DNA from: Marispirochaeta sp. | Lineage (GTDB): Bacteria; Spirochaetota; Spirochaetia; JC444; Marispirochaetaceae | DNA length: 64,000 nt | Assembly (NCBI RefSeq): GCF_963668165.1 | Contig: NZ_OY764211.1 | Span: 682,001-746,000, forward strand | Reading direction: 5' to 3' | Shown here: positions 8,701-19,078 of the stretch, piece by piece | Layout: each line of letters starts with the position of its first letter | Numbering within the stretch: the stretch's first letter is position 1 | The notes under the pieces: model-generated | Told to the model about the DNA's origin: nothing | Databases searched by the model: none | The model's input: the letters and a program-made list of their open reading frames with translations, nothing else | Made by a program: the position numbers and the translations under genes

Positions 8701-10050
8701 ATGGTTGCGAATAAGGAAATTGAAAAACTGGAAAAATCCGCCGTAAAACTGACGGTCACGGTGGCAAAAGAAGACGTACGTAAAGAGTTCGACGGGCTGG
8801 TAGATACATACTGCAAAAGCGCCCACATAAAGGGTTTTCGTAAAGGGAAAGTTCCCGCCGGTATTCTCCTGCAGAAATTCGGTGACAGCATCCGTTACGA
8901 AACTTCCATGAAACTCATCGAGGAGAGCCTTAAGGAACTTTTTGAAGAGATCGAAGAACGTCCCATTGCATACTCCACCCCGGAACTGCAGGATGAGGCC
9001 CTCGTTAATGAAGATGAAGAGTTTACCTTTTCGGTCAAGTACGACGTTTTCCCCGATATCACCGTGGGTGAATACAAGGGACTCACTGTTGAAGAACCTG
9101 AAGTCAAGATCGGCAAGAAAGAGATCGACGCAGAGCTTGAGAAAATCCGGGACCAGAATTCTGTCGTCATGGAAAAAGAGGACCCTGCGGCTAAAGACGA
9201 CATTGTTACTATTGATTATGTAGAGCTCGATGAAAACGGGACTGAAGTTGAAGGGACCCGACGTGAGGATTTTGTCTTTACTGTTGGATCCGGTTATAAC
9301 CTGTACAAGATCGACGACGAACTTGTCGGCATGAAAGCCGGTGACGAGAAGGAGATCAAGAAGAGTTTCCCCGAGGATTTCGAGGATAAGGAACTTGCGG
9401 GCAGCGAAAAGATCATCAAAGCAACCCTTAAGGTGGTCAAGGACAAACAGCTTCCTGCGCTGGACGATGAGCTGGCCCAGGATGTTAACGAGAAGTTCGA
9501 GACCCTCAAGGACCTGAAGGACGACATCAAGAAACGCCTTGAAAGCAGCCTTGAGCAGCGCTTGCGGTCCATTAAGATCGATTCTCTTCTTGAGCAGATC
9601 GTGTCAAAATCAGAAATTGACGTTCCGGAATCGATGATCGCCGCTGAGCTGGAGAACTCCTGGAGAAACTTCCAGATGCAGTCCCGCATGCCCGAGGAGC
9701 AGCTGCTTCAGATCCTTGCGATGCAGGGAAAAGACAAAGCCGCCCTTCTGTCCGAATGGAAGGATGACGCGGAAAAATCTTTGAAAGCACAACTTGTTAT
9801 AGGAAAACTGATTGAAGCCGAAGATATTAAGGTAAGCGACGAAGACTACGAAAAGGAGCTTGCTGAACAGGCCGAACGCAGCGATATGACCCTTGAACAG
9901 ACCAGAGAGTATGTGGAAAACAACAAGATGGAAGAGTACCTCAGGTCCGACCTTCTGAACCGCAAGCTTTTCGACCGGCTCCTGGAGCTGTCGGAGGTTA
10001 AAAAGGGCCAAAAAGAGTCCTATGTGGACGTAATGAATAAAAATAATTAA
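8701..10050 (+). CDS. tig: Trigger factor, ribosome-bound chaperone and prolyl isomerase
   Basis: A 449-residue trigger factor, the chaperone that meets nascent chains at the ribosome exit tunnel. The N-terminal ribosome-binding domain carries the signature IKGFRKGKVPAGIL (about residues 40-53, matching GFRxGKxP). An FKBP-type PPIase domain lies around 150-245 (DDIVTIDYVELDENG, then FTVGSG), and the helical substrate-binding C-terminal domain follows. ATG 8701 has GAGGTTAAG immediately upstream; an upstream in-frame codon is unsupported. It leads a protein quality-control block with clpP, clpX and lon, the usual bacterial gene order. Confidence 0.97.
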   Translation: MVANKEIEKLEKSAVKLTVTVAKEDVRKEFDGLVDTYCKSAHIKGFRKGKVPAGILLQKFGDSIRYETSMKLIEESLKELFEEIEERPIAYSTPELQDEALVNEDEEFTFSVKYDVFPDITVGEYKGLTVEEPEVKIGKKEIDAELEKIRDQNSVVMEKEDPAAKDDIVTIDYVELDENGTEVEGTRREDFVFTVGSGYNLYKIDDELVGMKAGDEKEIKKSFPEDFEDKELAGSEKIIKATLKVVKDKQLPALDDELAQDVNEKFETLKDLKDDIKKRLESSLEQRLRSIKIDSLLEQIVSKSEIDVPESMIAAELENSWRNFQMQSRMPEEQLLQILAMQGKDKAALLSEWKDDAEKSLKAQLVIGKLIEAEDIKVSDEDYEKELAEQAERSDMTLEQTREYVENNKMEEYLRSDLLNRKLFDRLLELSEVKKGQKESYVDVMNKNN

Positions 10051-10079
10051 ATTGATAAGACACGAAACGTCAAGGATAC

Positions 10080-10703
10080 ATGAGATATATGAATGAACAG
10101 ATGAACACCCTGGTTCCGATTGTGGTTGAACAGACCGGCGTCGGAGAACGATCGTACGATATTTTCTCGCGGCTGTTAAAAGACCGTATTGTTTTTATAG
10201 ACGGGGAGGTCAACGACATCAGCGCTGATCTTGTTGTGGCTCAGCTTCTGTTCCTTGAATCCCAGGATCCTGAACGCGATATCAGTCTGTACATAAACTC
10301 TCCCGGAGGATCGGTTACTGCCGGTCTGGCCATTTATGATACGATTCAGCACATAAAGGCTGACGTGCAGACAATCTGTCTGGGGCAGGCAGCCTCCATG
10401 GGGGCAATGCTTCTGACCTGCGGGACCGCCGGTAAGCGCTATGCCCTGCCCTCCTCCCGTATTCTGATTCACCAGCCCTGGGGCGGTGTTCAGGGGCAGG
10501 CCTCTGATATCGGTATTCAGGCCCGGGAGATTGTCCGGCTGAAACGTATGCTGATTGATTATTTCAGCCAGCATACTGGCAAACCGGTTTCAGTAATAGA
10601 AAAAGACCTTGAACGGGACTATTTTCTCTCAGCTCAGGAAGCAGTTGACTACGGCCTTGTAGACAGTGTTCTTATAAGGGGTGGAAATGGCAAAAACGCG
10701 TAA
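10080..10703 (+). CDS. clpP: ATP-dependent Clp protease proteolytic subunit
   Basis: A 207-residue serine protease that forms the two-ring proteolytic chamber used by ClpX. The catalytic triad is intact: Ser106 in GQAASMGAM, His131 in ILIHQPWGG and Asp180 in LERDYFLSA. The [12 protein letters not shown] segment is also typical. ATG 10080 follows AAGGA with five bases between. The 3' end overlaps the start of clpX by 17 bases, so the protease and its unfoldase are co-translated. Confidence 0.97.
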   Translation: MRYMNEQMNTLVPIVVEQTGVGERSYDIFSRLLKDRIVFIDGEVNDISADLVVAQLLFLESQDPERDISLYINSPGGSVTAGLAIYDTIQHIKADVQTICLGQAASMGAMLLTCGTAGKRYALPSSRILIHQPWGGVQGQASDIGIQAREIVRLKRMLIDYFSQHTGKPVSVIEKDLERDYFLSAQEAVDYGLVDSVLIRGGNGKNA

Positions 10704-11928
10704 CGACGGATTAAAAGTTTGTTCATTCTGCGGAAAAAGCGCCGATATCGCCCGCCGGCTTATAGCCGGACCCGGCGTCTTTATCTGTGATGAGTGCGTC
10801 AATGTCTGCAAGAAGATCCTCGACGAAGAAGAAGACGTTCTTACCTCCGAGTTTATAGACGACGTACCGACTCCCCAGGAGATAAAAGGCTATCTGGATA
10901 ATTACGTAATCGGTCAGGAGACAGCAAAAAAGGTACTCTCTGTGGCTGTTTACAACCATTACCGCCGCATTACACATAAGGGTATCATCGACGACGAGGT
11001 TGAACTGGAAAAAGCCAACGTCCTTATGACAGGACCCACAGGTACCGGCAAAACCCTGCTGGCAAAGACTCTCGCCAAGAAGCTGAAAGTTCCCTTTGCC
11101 ATTGCCGACGCTACCACCCTTACCGAGGCCGGTTATGTTGGAGAGGATGTTGAAAACATTCTGCTTAAGCTGATCCAGAACGCAGGTAATAACATTGCGG
11201 CCGCCGAACGGGGTATTATCTATATCGACGAGATCGACAAAATCTCCCGTAAAGGTGAAAATGCTTCCATAACCCGGGACGTATCGGGAGAGGGTGTCCA
11301 GCAGGCCCTGCTGAAGATAATCGAGGGAACCGTTGCGTCCGTTCCGCCCCAGGGGGGCCGGAAACACCCGAACCAGGAGATGCTCAAGATCGATACCAAT
11401 AATATCCTCTTTATCTGCGGCGGTGCCTTTGTGGGTCTGGACAAGATAATCGAGTCCAGAACCCTGGAGCACCCTATGGGTTTTGGTGCCAATGTGCGGT
11501 CTTCGGAAGAAAAAGATCTGGCTGATCTCTACTCCAAGCTGCATCCTGATGATCTTATCAAATTTGGTCTTATACCTGAGTTCATTGGCAGGCTTCCCAT
11601 TACCGTAAACCTGACCAACCTGGAAAAAAAGGATCTTAAGCGGATTATCACCGAACCCAAGAACTCCATTGTCAAGCAGTATCAGTCCCTCATGAAACTC
11701 GACGGTGTGGATCTCATCTTTACCGATGAGGCTATTGATGCGATCGCCCAGCAGGCCCTGGAACGTAAAACCGGTGCCCGTGGGCTGCGTTCCATTGTTG
11801 AGAATATCATGATGGATATTATGTACGATATCCCCTCGATCGACGGCGAAAAGAAGGTTGTAATAACCGGCGATGTTATCAGGGGCGAAGAAAAACCGGA
11901 AATACTGCTGAACAGAAAGAGCGCATGA
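10687..11928 (+). CDS. clpX: ATP-dependent Clp protease ATP-binding subunit ClpX
   Basis: A 413-residue AAA+ unfoldase that selects substrates and feeds them to ClpP. The N-terminal zinc-binding domain has Cys12, Cys15, Cys34 and Cys37. Walker A GPTGTGKT is at 116-123, Walker B IIYIDEID follows, and the C-terminal sensor-2 region reads [14 protein letters not shown] 10687 follows AAGGGGTGG; an upstream GTG would add only two residues. It overlaps clpP at its start and lon at its stop (ATGA). Confidence 0.97.
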   Translation: MAKTRNDGLKVCSFCGKSADIARRLIAGPGVFICDECVNVCKKILDEEEDVLTSEFIDDVPTPQEIKGYLDNYVIGQETAKKVLSVAVYNHYRRITHKGIIDDEVELEKANVLMTGPTGTGKTLLAKTLAKKLKVPFAIADATTLTEAGYVGEDVENILLKLIQNAGNNIAAAERGIIYIDEIDKISRKGENASITRDVSGEGVQQALLKIIEGTVASVPPQGGRKHPNQEMLKIDTNNILFICGGAFVGLDKIIESRTLEHPMGFGANVRSSEEKDLADLYSKLHPDDLIKFGLIPEFIGRLPITVNLTNLEKKDLKRIITEPKNSIVKQYQSLMKLDGVDLIFTDEAIDAIAQQALERKTGARGLRSIVENIMMDIMYDIPSIDGEKKVVITGDVIRGEEKPEILLNRKSA

Positions 11929-14294
11929 AGCTGAATAAACTGCCTATCTTTTCTCCCAAGCAGGAGCTCCCTCTAATACCTATGAGGGAGCTTGTTGTTT
12001 TTCCCTATATGGTAATTCCTTTTTTTGCCGAGAAGGGTCCCAAAAACAAGGCCCTCGAGGCTGCCATGGCCTCAGACAGGATGGTCTTTTTTGCATATCA
12101 GAGAAATCTGAACGAACCTCCATCGCAGGCGGATTTTCACGCAACCGGTACTGTTGCCAAGATCCTGCAGATGCTCAAACTCCCCGACGGTACCGTCCGG
12201 GTGCTGGCTGAGGGCAAGCAGCGTGCACGGCTTACCAAAACCTTTGATAAAAAGGGGTATCCCACCGCTGCTTTTTCAGTAATAGAGTCTTCAACGGAGC
12301 TTACACCGACTATTGCTGCGTTGATGAATACCGTTCAGGATGCTTTCGGTGCCTATGGTACCATAAATAAAAAGATTTCCAAGGATTCTCAGGAAGATAT
12401 CCGTAAAGCAGAATATCCTGACAAACTGGTAGATCTTGTCTGTGCCCATGTTCCCTTCCGTATCGAGAAGAAGATTGAACTCTTATCTTCTGAGGATTCG
12501 GAGGAGCGGCTCGAGATTCTTGCTGTCGCTCTGGAGGGGGAAAACCAGGTACTGCAGATCCAGAACAGGATCAGCTCCAAGGTTAAGAAGAAGCTTGAAC
12601 GCAACCAGCGGGAATATTTTCTCAACGAACAGCTCAAGGAAATAAATCGCGAACTCGGACGCGACGATCAGGACACAAACGGATCCAAAGAGCTTTTATC
12701 CCGCATCGAAGAGAGCAATCCTCCCCAGGAAGTCATGGATAAGGCTAAAAAGGAAGGAGCCCGTTTAGGCAAACTGCAGCCCATGTCGCCTGAATCGGGA
12801 GTACTCCGCACCTACCTCGAGTGGCTCGCCGACCTGCCGTGGAGTTCCCATTCCGAGGATAACCGCGACATTGACGCTGCGGCCAGGATTCTTGACGAAG
12901 ACCACTTCAACATGAAAAAGCCAAAGGAGCGGATCCTCGATTTTATCGCTGTGCGGCAGTTAAATCCGCGGCTCAAGGGTCCTATCCTCTGCTTTGTCGG
13001 CCCTCCCGGTACAGGCAAAACCTCTCTGGGTAAATCTGTGGCCCGTGCCCTGAGCAGGGAGTTTATCCGTGTATCCCTGGGCGGTGTTCGGGATGAGGCG
13101 GAAATCCGGGGCCACCGCAAAACCTATGTCGGCGCCCTGCCCGGCAAGATTATTCAGGGTATGAAGCGGGCGGAAAATATAAATCCGGTATTTCTCCTTG
13201 ATGAAATCGACAAGCTGAATTCCGATTTCCGCGGAGACCCTGCTTCCGCCATGCTCGAAGTTCTCGATCCGGAACAGAACAACTCCTTCGTTGACCACTA
13301 CCTGGAGGTACCCTACGACCTTTCGGAGGTTATGTTCATTACCACAGCCAACTCCACCCACTCTATTCCCTACCCCCTGCTGGACCGTATGGAGATAATC
13401 GAAGTACCGGGGTATTCCGACTATGAGAAGGCCGAGATTGCCAAGCGCTTCATTGTGCCAAAACAACTGGAAGAGAACGGACTCTCCTGGGCGGAGGTGA
13501 AATTCCAGGAAAAAGCACTGATGGAGATTATCAACTCCTACACTATGGAATCGGGTGTAAGAAATCTGGAACGCGAAATTGCCACTGTTATACGGAAAAC
13601 CGCAAGGGAAGCCGTTAAAGACGGCTATACCCAGGAAGAAAAGCGGGTATCAGAACATTTTTCTGTGCAGATTACGCCGAAAAAGATCCGTTCTTACCTG
13701 GGGCAGCCCCGCTACCAGCGCAATGACCTTCATAAGGAACGGCGGGCGGGTATTGCCCTGGGACTTGCCTGGACAGAAATGGGGGGAACCCTCCTGCCTG
13801 TAGAGGTTGGGGTTTTTGAAGGTTCCGGGGAACTGATTCTGACCGGAAGCCTCGGTGACGTTATGAAAGAGTCCGCCAGGGCAGCTCTCTCTTTTCTGCG
13901 AACCCATGCCGAGGAACTTGGTCTTGATAAGGGCTTTGCAAAAGAACAGGATATCCACATACATGTACCGGAGGGCGCCATTCCCAAAGACGGCCCCTCT
14001 GCCGGGATAACTCTTACCTCCGCGATGTTGAGTGCCTTTACCGGTCACCTGATTCGTGAAGGTATTGCCATGACCGGAGAAATAACACTTACCGGACTTA
14101 TGCTTCCCATCGGCGGCGTAAAGGAAAAGGTACTTGCCGCCTACCGCAACGACTTAAGTGAGGTGCTGCTGCCGGAACGCAACAAGAAGGATGCCCTTGA
14201 TTTGCCCCGGGAAGTTACAGGAAAACTTAAGCTCAGGTATGCTTCTACCATACGAGAAGCCCTGAGAATTCTTTTTATGGAATACAGTTTGTAA
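11925..14294 (+). CDS. lon: ATP-dependent Lon protease
   Basis: A 789-residue Lon protease of normal length that degrades damaged and regulatory proteins in the cytoplasm. The N-terminal LON substrate-binding domain ([18 protein letters not shown] onward) is followed by AAA+ with Walker [10 protein letters not shown] near residue 360. The C-terminal serine/lysine peptidase carries the Ser692 (PKDGPSAG) and Lys733 (IGGVKEK) dyad. Its ATG overlaps the clpX TGA. The next 70 bases hold no obvious terminator. Confidence 0.97.
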   Translation: MKLNKLPIFSPKQELPLIPMRELVVFPYMVIPFFAEKGPKNKALEAAMASDRMVFFAYQRNLNEPPSQADFHATGTVAKILQMLKLPDGTVRVLAEGKQRARLTKTFDKKGYPTAAFSVIESSTELTPTIAALMNTVQDAFGAYGTINKKISKDSQEDIRKAEYPDKLVDLVCAHVPFRIEKKIELLSSEDSEERLEILAVALEGENQVLQIQNRISSKVKKKLERNQREYFLNEQLKEINRELGRDDQDTNGSKELLSRIEESNPPQEVMDKAKKEGARLGKLQPMSPESGVLRTYLEWLADLPWSSHSEDNRDIDAAARILDEDHFNMKKPKERILDFIAVRQLNPRLKGPILCFVGPPGTGKTSLGKSVARALSREFIRVSLGGVRDEAEIRGHRKTYVGALPGKIIQGMKRAENINPVFLLDEIDKLNSDFRGDPASAMLEVLDPEQNNSFVDHYLEVPYDLSEVMFITTANSTHSIPYPLLDRMEIIEVPGYSDYEKAEIAKRFIVPKQLEENGLSWAEVKFQEKALMEIINSYTMESGVRNLEREIATVIRKTAREAVKDGYTQEEKRVSEHFSVQITPKKIRSYLGQPRYQRNDLHKERRAGIALGLAWTEMGGTLLPVEVGVFEGSGELILTGSLGDVMKESARAALSFLRTHAEELGLDKGFAKEQDIHIHVPEGAIPKDGPSAGITLTSAMLSAFTGHLIREGIAMTGEITLTGLMLPIGGVKEKVLAAYRNDLSEVLLPERNKKDALDLPREVTGKLKLRYASTIREALRILFMEYSL

Positions 14295-14365
14295 AGAGCC
14301 GGTTTTATTGCTTGATTTTCAGGATGTCGGCTATGTATAATGTTGAGAGAACAGGAGGTTCTATT

Positions 14366-14785
14366 GTGAAAAAGCAACTCGTCATTGTGGTCGCTGTCTT
14401 ACTCCTGACGCTGTTTGCCGTATCAGCAGCGGCGGATGAATCGGAATTCTTCTTTAAATCCCTTCCCATTACCAAGGTATACGCTCACCGTGACGGCTAC
14501 AGGGTTATTTATCGCCGTACCAACATGGAGCTCTCGGAGCTGTTTGTGCCGGTAGAGTGGTTTCAATACCAGCCCGGAGAGGGTAATCGCGGCAAGGGCG
14601 ATCTTGTCATGGCAAACAATCCTGCCTATCCCTATTTTTCGATCTTCTGGAAAAACGGTGAGTTCAGCCACATCAGGCTCTACCTGCGGGAAGACAAGAA
14701 CGATATGAGCTGGGGAATCTTAAGGAATCCGGAAGCCTATTCCGACAGCTTCGATATTGAAAACCTCGACAACCTGCAGTTCTAA
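14366..14785 (+). CDS. Secreted hypothetical protein
   Basis: A 139-residue protein with a strong signal peptide (Lys-Lys, then a long hydrophobic run) and a likely cleavage after Ser-Ala-Ala-Ala or Ala-Ala-Ala-Asp. The mature part is about 115 residues, rich in aromatic residues and beta-like (FKSLPITKVYAHRDGYRVIY). GTG 14366 has AGGAGG seven bases upstream, which decides the start. No family recognised. It stands alone after lon and just before the M24 gene, probably on the same transcript as the latter. Confidence 0.75.
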   Translation: MKKQLVIVVAVLLLTLFAVSAAADESEFFFKSLPITKVYAHRDGYRVIYRRTNMELSELFVPVEWFQYQPGEGNRGKGDLVMANNPAYPYFSIFWKNGEFSHIRLYLREDKNDMSWGILRNPEAYSDSFDIENLDNLQF

Positions 14786-14791
14786 TCTGAT

Positions 14792-15961
14792 TTGAAAAGC
14801 AGTATATCAAAACTCTGCAAAGCCGTCGCTGCTGAAGAGATCGACGGCTGGCTCTTTTACGGATTTCAGCACCGTGATCCTCTGGCTGAGGAGATTCTGG
14901 GACTGTCCCGGGAGAAGGTAAATACCCGGAGATGGTTTTATATCGTTTTTTCCGATCCGGAAAAAAACATTAAAATCTCCCACCGTGTCGAAGCCGGTTA
15001 TCTTTCGTCCCTTCCGGGAAAGGAGTTTATGTACTCCTCGCTGGCTGAATTAAAGCATATTCTTCTTCGCTTTACGGGCCTTCGTCTTGCGGCCCAGTAT
15101 TCTCCTGAACTATCCATCTTTTCCTTTCTGGATCACGGTACAGCCCTGCTGCTGAAAGAAGTTGGGATTGAACTCTCCTCTTCCGGCAGCCTTATTCAAA
15201 CGGTTAAAGGTGTCCTTGATTCTGATGGAACAGCCTCCCATGAACGGAGTGCCGTCCACCTGTATGAGATTCTGGCGGTCTGCCGTGACCGCTTGTCAGA
15301 AGCCTTCAGCGCCATGAAGCAGTATCAGGAGGGTGATGTCCAGGAGTGGATTATGGCGGAGTTCGAGAAGCGAAGACTTATAACCAACCATCCGCCAATT
15401 GTCGCTGCGGGGATTAATTCCAGGGACCCCCATTACATACCGGAAAACGGTGGTGCAGTAATAGACAGAAATATGCCTTTACAGCTTGATCTGTGGGCCA
15501 GAGAGAAAACTCCCGAGGCGGTCTATGCTGATATATCCTGGGTGCTTTTTACCGGGACAAAGGTTCCGGATAAGATAGTCTCCGTTTTTTCCGCCCTGCA
15601 GAAAGCCAGAGACGGAGTTATTGAGTTTCTTTGTAGAGAGTATCCCCGGCGCCGGGTTTCCGGTGTCGAAGCTGATCAGATAGCCCGGGCAGTGCTTATT
15701 GAATCCGGCTATGAAAGAGGAATCCGTCATCGAACCGGCCACGGTATTGATACTGAAGCCCATGGATACGGCGTGAATCTTGACAGCATAGAGTTCCCGG
15801 ACACCAGGTTTTTTATGGAGGGGTCCTGTTTCTCTATTGAACCGGGTCTTTACCTGGAAGAGTTCGGTCTCCGCACAGAAATAAATGTTTATATTAAAGA
15901 TGGAACTATCCGGGTATCCGGCGGTCCTGTACAGCAGGAAATTACGTCCCTGCTGCTTTAA
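14792..15961 (+). CDS. M24 family metallopeptidase (Xaa-Pro aminopeptidase-like)
   Basis: A 389-residue pita-bread-fold protein resembling Xaa-Pro aminopeptidase/prolidase. All five metal ligands of the family are visible in order: Asp in QLDLWA, Asp in YADISW, His in RTGHGID, Glu in SIEPGLYL and Glu in LRTEIN. It therefore probably binds two metal ions and is active. The N-terminal half is less conserved than in classic PepP. The only start that fits is TTG 14792, which has no clear ribosome site, so the first residues are uncertain. It starts six bases after the secreted protein gene. Confidence 0.85.
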   Translation: MKSSISKLCKAVAAEEIDGWLFYGFQHRDPLAEEILGLSREKVNTRRWFYIVFSDPEKNIKISHRVEAGYLSSLPGKEFMYSSLAELKHILLRFTGLRLAAQYSPELSIFSFLDHGTALLLKEVGIELSSSGSLIQTVKGVLDSDGTASHERSAVHLYEILAVCRDRLSEAFSAMKQYQEGDVQEWIMAEFEKRRLITNHPPIVAAGINSRDPHYIPENGGAVIDRNMPLQLDLWAREKTPEAVYADISWVLFTGTKVPDKIVSVFSALQKARDGVIEFLCREYPRRRVSGVEADQIARAVLIESGYERGIRHRTGHGIDTEAHGYGVNLDSIEFPDTRFFMEGSCFSIEPGLYLEEFGLRTEINVYIKDGTIRVSGGPVQQEITSLLL

Positions 15962-15980
15962 TCCTTACAAAGGATGCAGT

Positions 15981-16994
15981 ATGAATAAGATCCCTGCCAA
16001 ACAACATTATACACCACCCCTGGAAATTCGAGATTTTTTCCGCTCATTTCAAAATTTCCTTATACTTGGCCATACCGAACCAGACGGGGACTGTTTGGGA
16101 TCTCAACTGGCACTGGCCCATTTTTTACAGGCCAGGGGCTGTTGCGCGGAGCTTTACTCCCCTGGTCCCTTCAGCAGGCCCGAGATTGAAGGACTCGCTC
16201 CCCTGTTCAAAGCGAGGATTCCGTCAGAAAGTCTAAACGATATAGACGCGAACACTGCTGTTGTCGTTCTCGACTGCTCAACCCCTGACAGGATCGGCGA
16301 GTTAAAGGACGATATAGAGGGTCTTCCCCTCTGTGTTATTGATCATCACGCATCGGGAACTGTTTTTGGAGACCTCCGTTGGGTAGATCCCCAATCGCCC
16401 GCGGTAACCTTAATGATCCAGGGGCTTATTGAGAGCTTCAATCAGTCTGTTTCGTCTGAAGCTGCACGGCAGCTCTTTTTCGGTCTTTCTACGGATACAG
16501 GTTTTTTCCGTCATCTTACAGAGAGCGGATCTCCTGCATTCACCAGCGCGGCCCGTCTGATCGAGGCAGGGGCTTCCCCCAAAGAGACCTTTTCCCGCAT
16601 GTACGGTAACCGTCCCTTTGCCTCCAGGGTTCTTCTTGGCAGAATGCTGGAACGGGCACGGCAGTTATCCGAAAATCGGCTTATCTACACCTACGAGACT
16701 CTCTCTGACCTTGAGGAACTGGGTCCGGCCGCCCGGGATTCGGACATGCTGTATCAGCTGCTTCTGGGCACAAAAGGATGCGAAGCCGCTGTGGTTATAC
16801 GGGAGGAAAAAAACGGAAGTTGCAGTGTCGGACTGCGGGCTCTTTTCTCTCTGGATGTCGGCGCCCTTGCCGCCGGTTTTGGTGGCGGAGGTCACAAAAA
16901 GGCCGCAGGATTCAGTTTTGCGGGGGAGAGAAGCGATCTTGAAAAAAGGCTTCTCCCTCTTATAGAAGAACACCTTCAATCTTCTGCCAAATAA
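15981..16994 (+). CDS. nrnA: DHH/DHHA1 phosphoesterase (NrnA-like)
   Basis: A 337-residue DHH-family protein. NrnA members degrade nanoRNA and/or dephosphorylate 3'-phosphoadenosine 5'-phosphate in the cytoplasm. The DHH domain has GHTEPDGDCLGSQLA (near residue 30) and the namesake VIDHHASG (near 120). The DHHA1 substrate-binding domain ends with GGGGHKKAAGFSF. ATG 15981 has AAAGGA upstream; an earlier in-frame ATG lies inside the preceding gene. It follows the M24 gene by 19 bases. The exact substrate cannot be read from sequence. Confidence 0.9.
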   Translation: MNKIPAKQHYTPPLEIRDFFRSFQNFLILGHTEPDGDCLGSQLALAHFLQARGCCAELYSPGPFSRPEIEGLAPLFKARIPSESLNDIDANTAVVVLDCSTPDRIGELKDDIEGLPLCVIDHHASGTVFGDLRWVDPQSPAVTLMIQGLIESFNQSVSSEAARQLFFGLSTDTGFFRHLTESGSPAFTSAARLIEAGASPKETFSRMYGNRPFASRVLLGRMLERARQLSENRLIYTYETLSDLEELGPAARDSDMLYQLLLGTKGCEAAVVIREEKNGSCSVGLRALFSLDVGALAAGFGGGGHKKAAGFSFAGERSDLEKRLLPLIEEHLQSSAK

Positions 16995-17065
16995 CAAAAA
17001 CCATTGGACTTTTCTTATAATTTTAGTAATCTATATCAAATACATGTTTTCCACAAGGAGAGAGT

Positions 17066-18469
17066 ATGGCAAAAACCCTGTTGGATAAGGTTTGGGAACA
17101 TCACCTGGTCAAAACACTGCCTTCAGGACAGGATCAGCTGCTTATCGGGCTGCACCTCATTCACGAGGTAACCTCCCCGCAGGCCTTTGATATGCTCCGT
17201 ACCATGGGGCTGGGGGTAAAATTCCCAGAACGGACCTTTGCTACAGTAGACCACATAGTTCCGACAAATAACCAGCAGCGTCCCTTCCAGGACGAACTTG
17301 CAGAAAAGATGATGGCGGAACTGGAGAAGAATACCCGGGAGTTCGGTATAACCTTCTTTAATCTTCAGTCAGGCCGGCAGGGTATTGTTCATATTGTCGG
17401 CCCGGAGATGGGGCTTACCCAGCCGGGAATGACCATTGCCTGCGGGGATTCCCACACATCCACCCACGGAGCTTTCGGGTCCATTGCTTTCGGCATCGGG
17501 ACATCCCAGATACGGGATATCCTGGCTTCGGGAACCATGGCCATATCCAAACCGAAAATCCGGCGTATAAAGATAGACGGCAGTCTGGGTCCAGGGGTCT
17601 ACGCCAAGGATATAATCCTCCGCATCATCCGTGACCTCGGAGTCAAGGGAGGGCTTGGCTATGCCTACGAATACGCCGGAGAGGCCATTGAGGCCCTGAG
17701 CATGGACGAACGGATGACGATCTGCAATATGAGCATTGAAGGCGGAGCCCGCTTCGGTTACGTAAATCCAGACGATACTACCTTCGACTATATTAAAGGC
17801 CGGCCCTACGCTCCCAATGATTTCGATGCTGCCAGGGAACGCTGGAAGAGCTACGCTTCTGATCCTGATGCAGTGTACGATGATGAGTATACCATTGATG
17901 GTAAGACCATTGCTCCCATGGTTACCTGGGGTATTAACCCGGGTCAGGCCCTTGAGGTGGACCGGCCCCTTCCTGATCCTGATGACCTGAGCCGGGATGA
18001 GCGGGAGGTTGCCCTGCGGGCCTACCAGCACATGGGGCTTCGTCCCGGTGAACACATAACAGGGACTCCCATTGACGTTGCTTTTCTCGGTTCCTGTACC
18101 AACGGCCGTATAAGTGATCTGCGCGAGGCTGCGGCTATCGTAAAAGGCAACAATGTTGCTCCCAGGGTTAAGGCCATGGTTGTTCCAGGTTCCATGGGCA
18201 TCGCCCGTCAGGCTGAAGCAGAGGGACTGGATCGGATTTTTACTGAAGCCGGTTTTGAATGGCGCGGCGCCGGCTGTTCCATGTGTCTTGCCATGAACCC
18301 GGATAAGCTCCAGGGACGGGAAATCTCTGCCAGTTCGTCAAATCGTAATTTTATTGGCCGTCAGGGTTCCCCCACTGGACGCACCCTGCTTATGAGTCCC
18401 GCCATGGTCGCTGCAGCAGCGATCGCCGGACACGTAGTAGATATCCGGCACCGCATGCAGAAGAGGTAG
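17066..18469 (+). CDS. leuC: 3-isopropylmalate dehydratase large subunit
   Basis: A 467-residue aconitase-family subunit that isomerises 2- to 3-isopropylmalate in leucine synthesis. The three Cys that hold the [4Fe-4S] cluster are present: Cys344 in GSCTNGR, and Cys404 and Cys407 in GCSMCLAMN. The family motifs VDHIVPT and [12 protein letters not shown] are also intact. ATG 17066 follows AAGGAGAGAGT. It is paired with leuD seven bases downstream. leuA and leuB are not in the window. Confidence 0.95.
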   Translation: MAKTLLDKVWEHHLVKTLPSGQDQLLIGLHLIHEVTSPQAFDMLRTMGLGVKFPERTFATVDHIVPTNNQQRPFQDELAEKMMAELEKNTREFGITFFNLQSGRQGIVHIVGPEMGLTQPGMTIACGDSHTSTHGAFGSIAFGIGTSQIRDILASGTMAISKPKIRRIKIDGSLGPGVYAKDIILRIIRDLGVKGGLGYAYEYAGEAIEALSMDERMTICNMSIEGGARFGYVNPDDTTFDYIKGRPYAPNDFDAARERWKSYASDPDAVYDDEYTIDGKTIAPMVTWGINPGQALEVDRPLPDPDDLSRDEREVALRAYQHMGLRPGEHITGTPIDVAFLGSCTNGRISDLREAAAIVKGNNVAPRVKAMVVPGSMGIARQAEAEGLDRIFTEAGFEWRGAGCSMCLAMNPDKLQGREISASSSNRNFIGRQGSPTGRTLLMSPAMVAAAAIAGHVVDIRHRMQKR

Positions 18470-18476
18470 TACAACA

Positions 18477-19073
18477 ATGAAAAAGATACAATCCATAAAC
18501 GGCAGGCCGCTGCCTGTCGCAGGTACCGATATAGACACCGACCGCATTATTCCCGCCCGCTACATGAAGAGCGTTACCTTTTCCGGCCTGGGGGCATACG
18601 CCTTTTTCGATGAGCGTTATGATGACCAAGGCAGCCAGAAGGACCACCCCATGAACAGCCCCGCCTACCGGGGGGCCTCGATTATGCTGGTCAATAAAAA
18701 CTTTGGCTGTGGTTCATCCCGGGAACATGCTCCCCAGGCCCTCAGGGACTTCGGAATTACCGCCCTTATTGGGGAATCCTTCGCTGAAATTTTTGCCGGT
18801 AACTGCAGCGCTCTGGGGATTCCGGCTGTCACAGTTTCCGAAGAAGCAGCTTTGCAGCTGCAGCAGAGGGCCGAAAACAACCCTGAAGAGCTTGTAGAAA
18901 TCGATCTTGAATCCATGACGGTCCGGTCCGGAGACTACAGCGTAAAAATCTCCATGCCGGAAACCTACCGCAGGGCAATGTTGGACGGCAGCTGGGACTC
19001 AACTTCTCTGCTGCTTCAGGCAGAGGAGGATATCCGCACAGTGGAATCCTCCCTCCACTACTCCTTTGGTTAG
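18477..19073 (+). CDS. leuD: 3-isopropylmalate dehydratase small subunit
   Basis: A 198-residue swivel-domain subunit that completes the isopropylmalate dehydratase with LeuC. Family motifs are clear: TDRIIPARY near residue 22, NKNFGCGSSREHAP near 80 and ESFAEIFAGNC near 105. It is translated directly after leuC with AGAGGTAG upstream. It converges with the glycerol-1-phosphate dehydrogenase gene, whose stop lies five bases away, so the two transcripts may interfere. Confidence 0.94.
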   Translation: MKKIQSINGRPLPVAGTDIDTDRIIPARYMKSVTFSGLGAYAFFDERYDDQGSQKDHPMNSPAYRGASIMLVNKNFGCGSSREHAPQALRDFGITALIGESFAEIFAGNCSALGIPAVTVSEEAALQLQQRAENNPEELVEIDLESMTVRSGDYSVKISMPETYRRAMLDGSWDSTSLLLQAEEDIRTVESSLHYSFG

Positions 19074-19078
19074 TTTCT

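Noticed and set aside
17004..17032. Possible leuC promoter (TTGGAC with TAATCT)
   Set aside because: The -10 box matches only three of six bases and other spacings fit as well; too weak to annotate.
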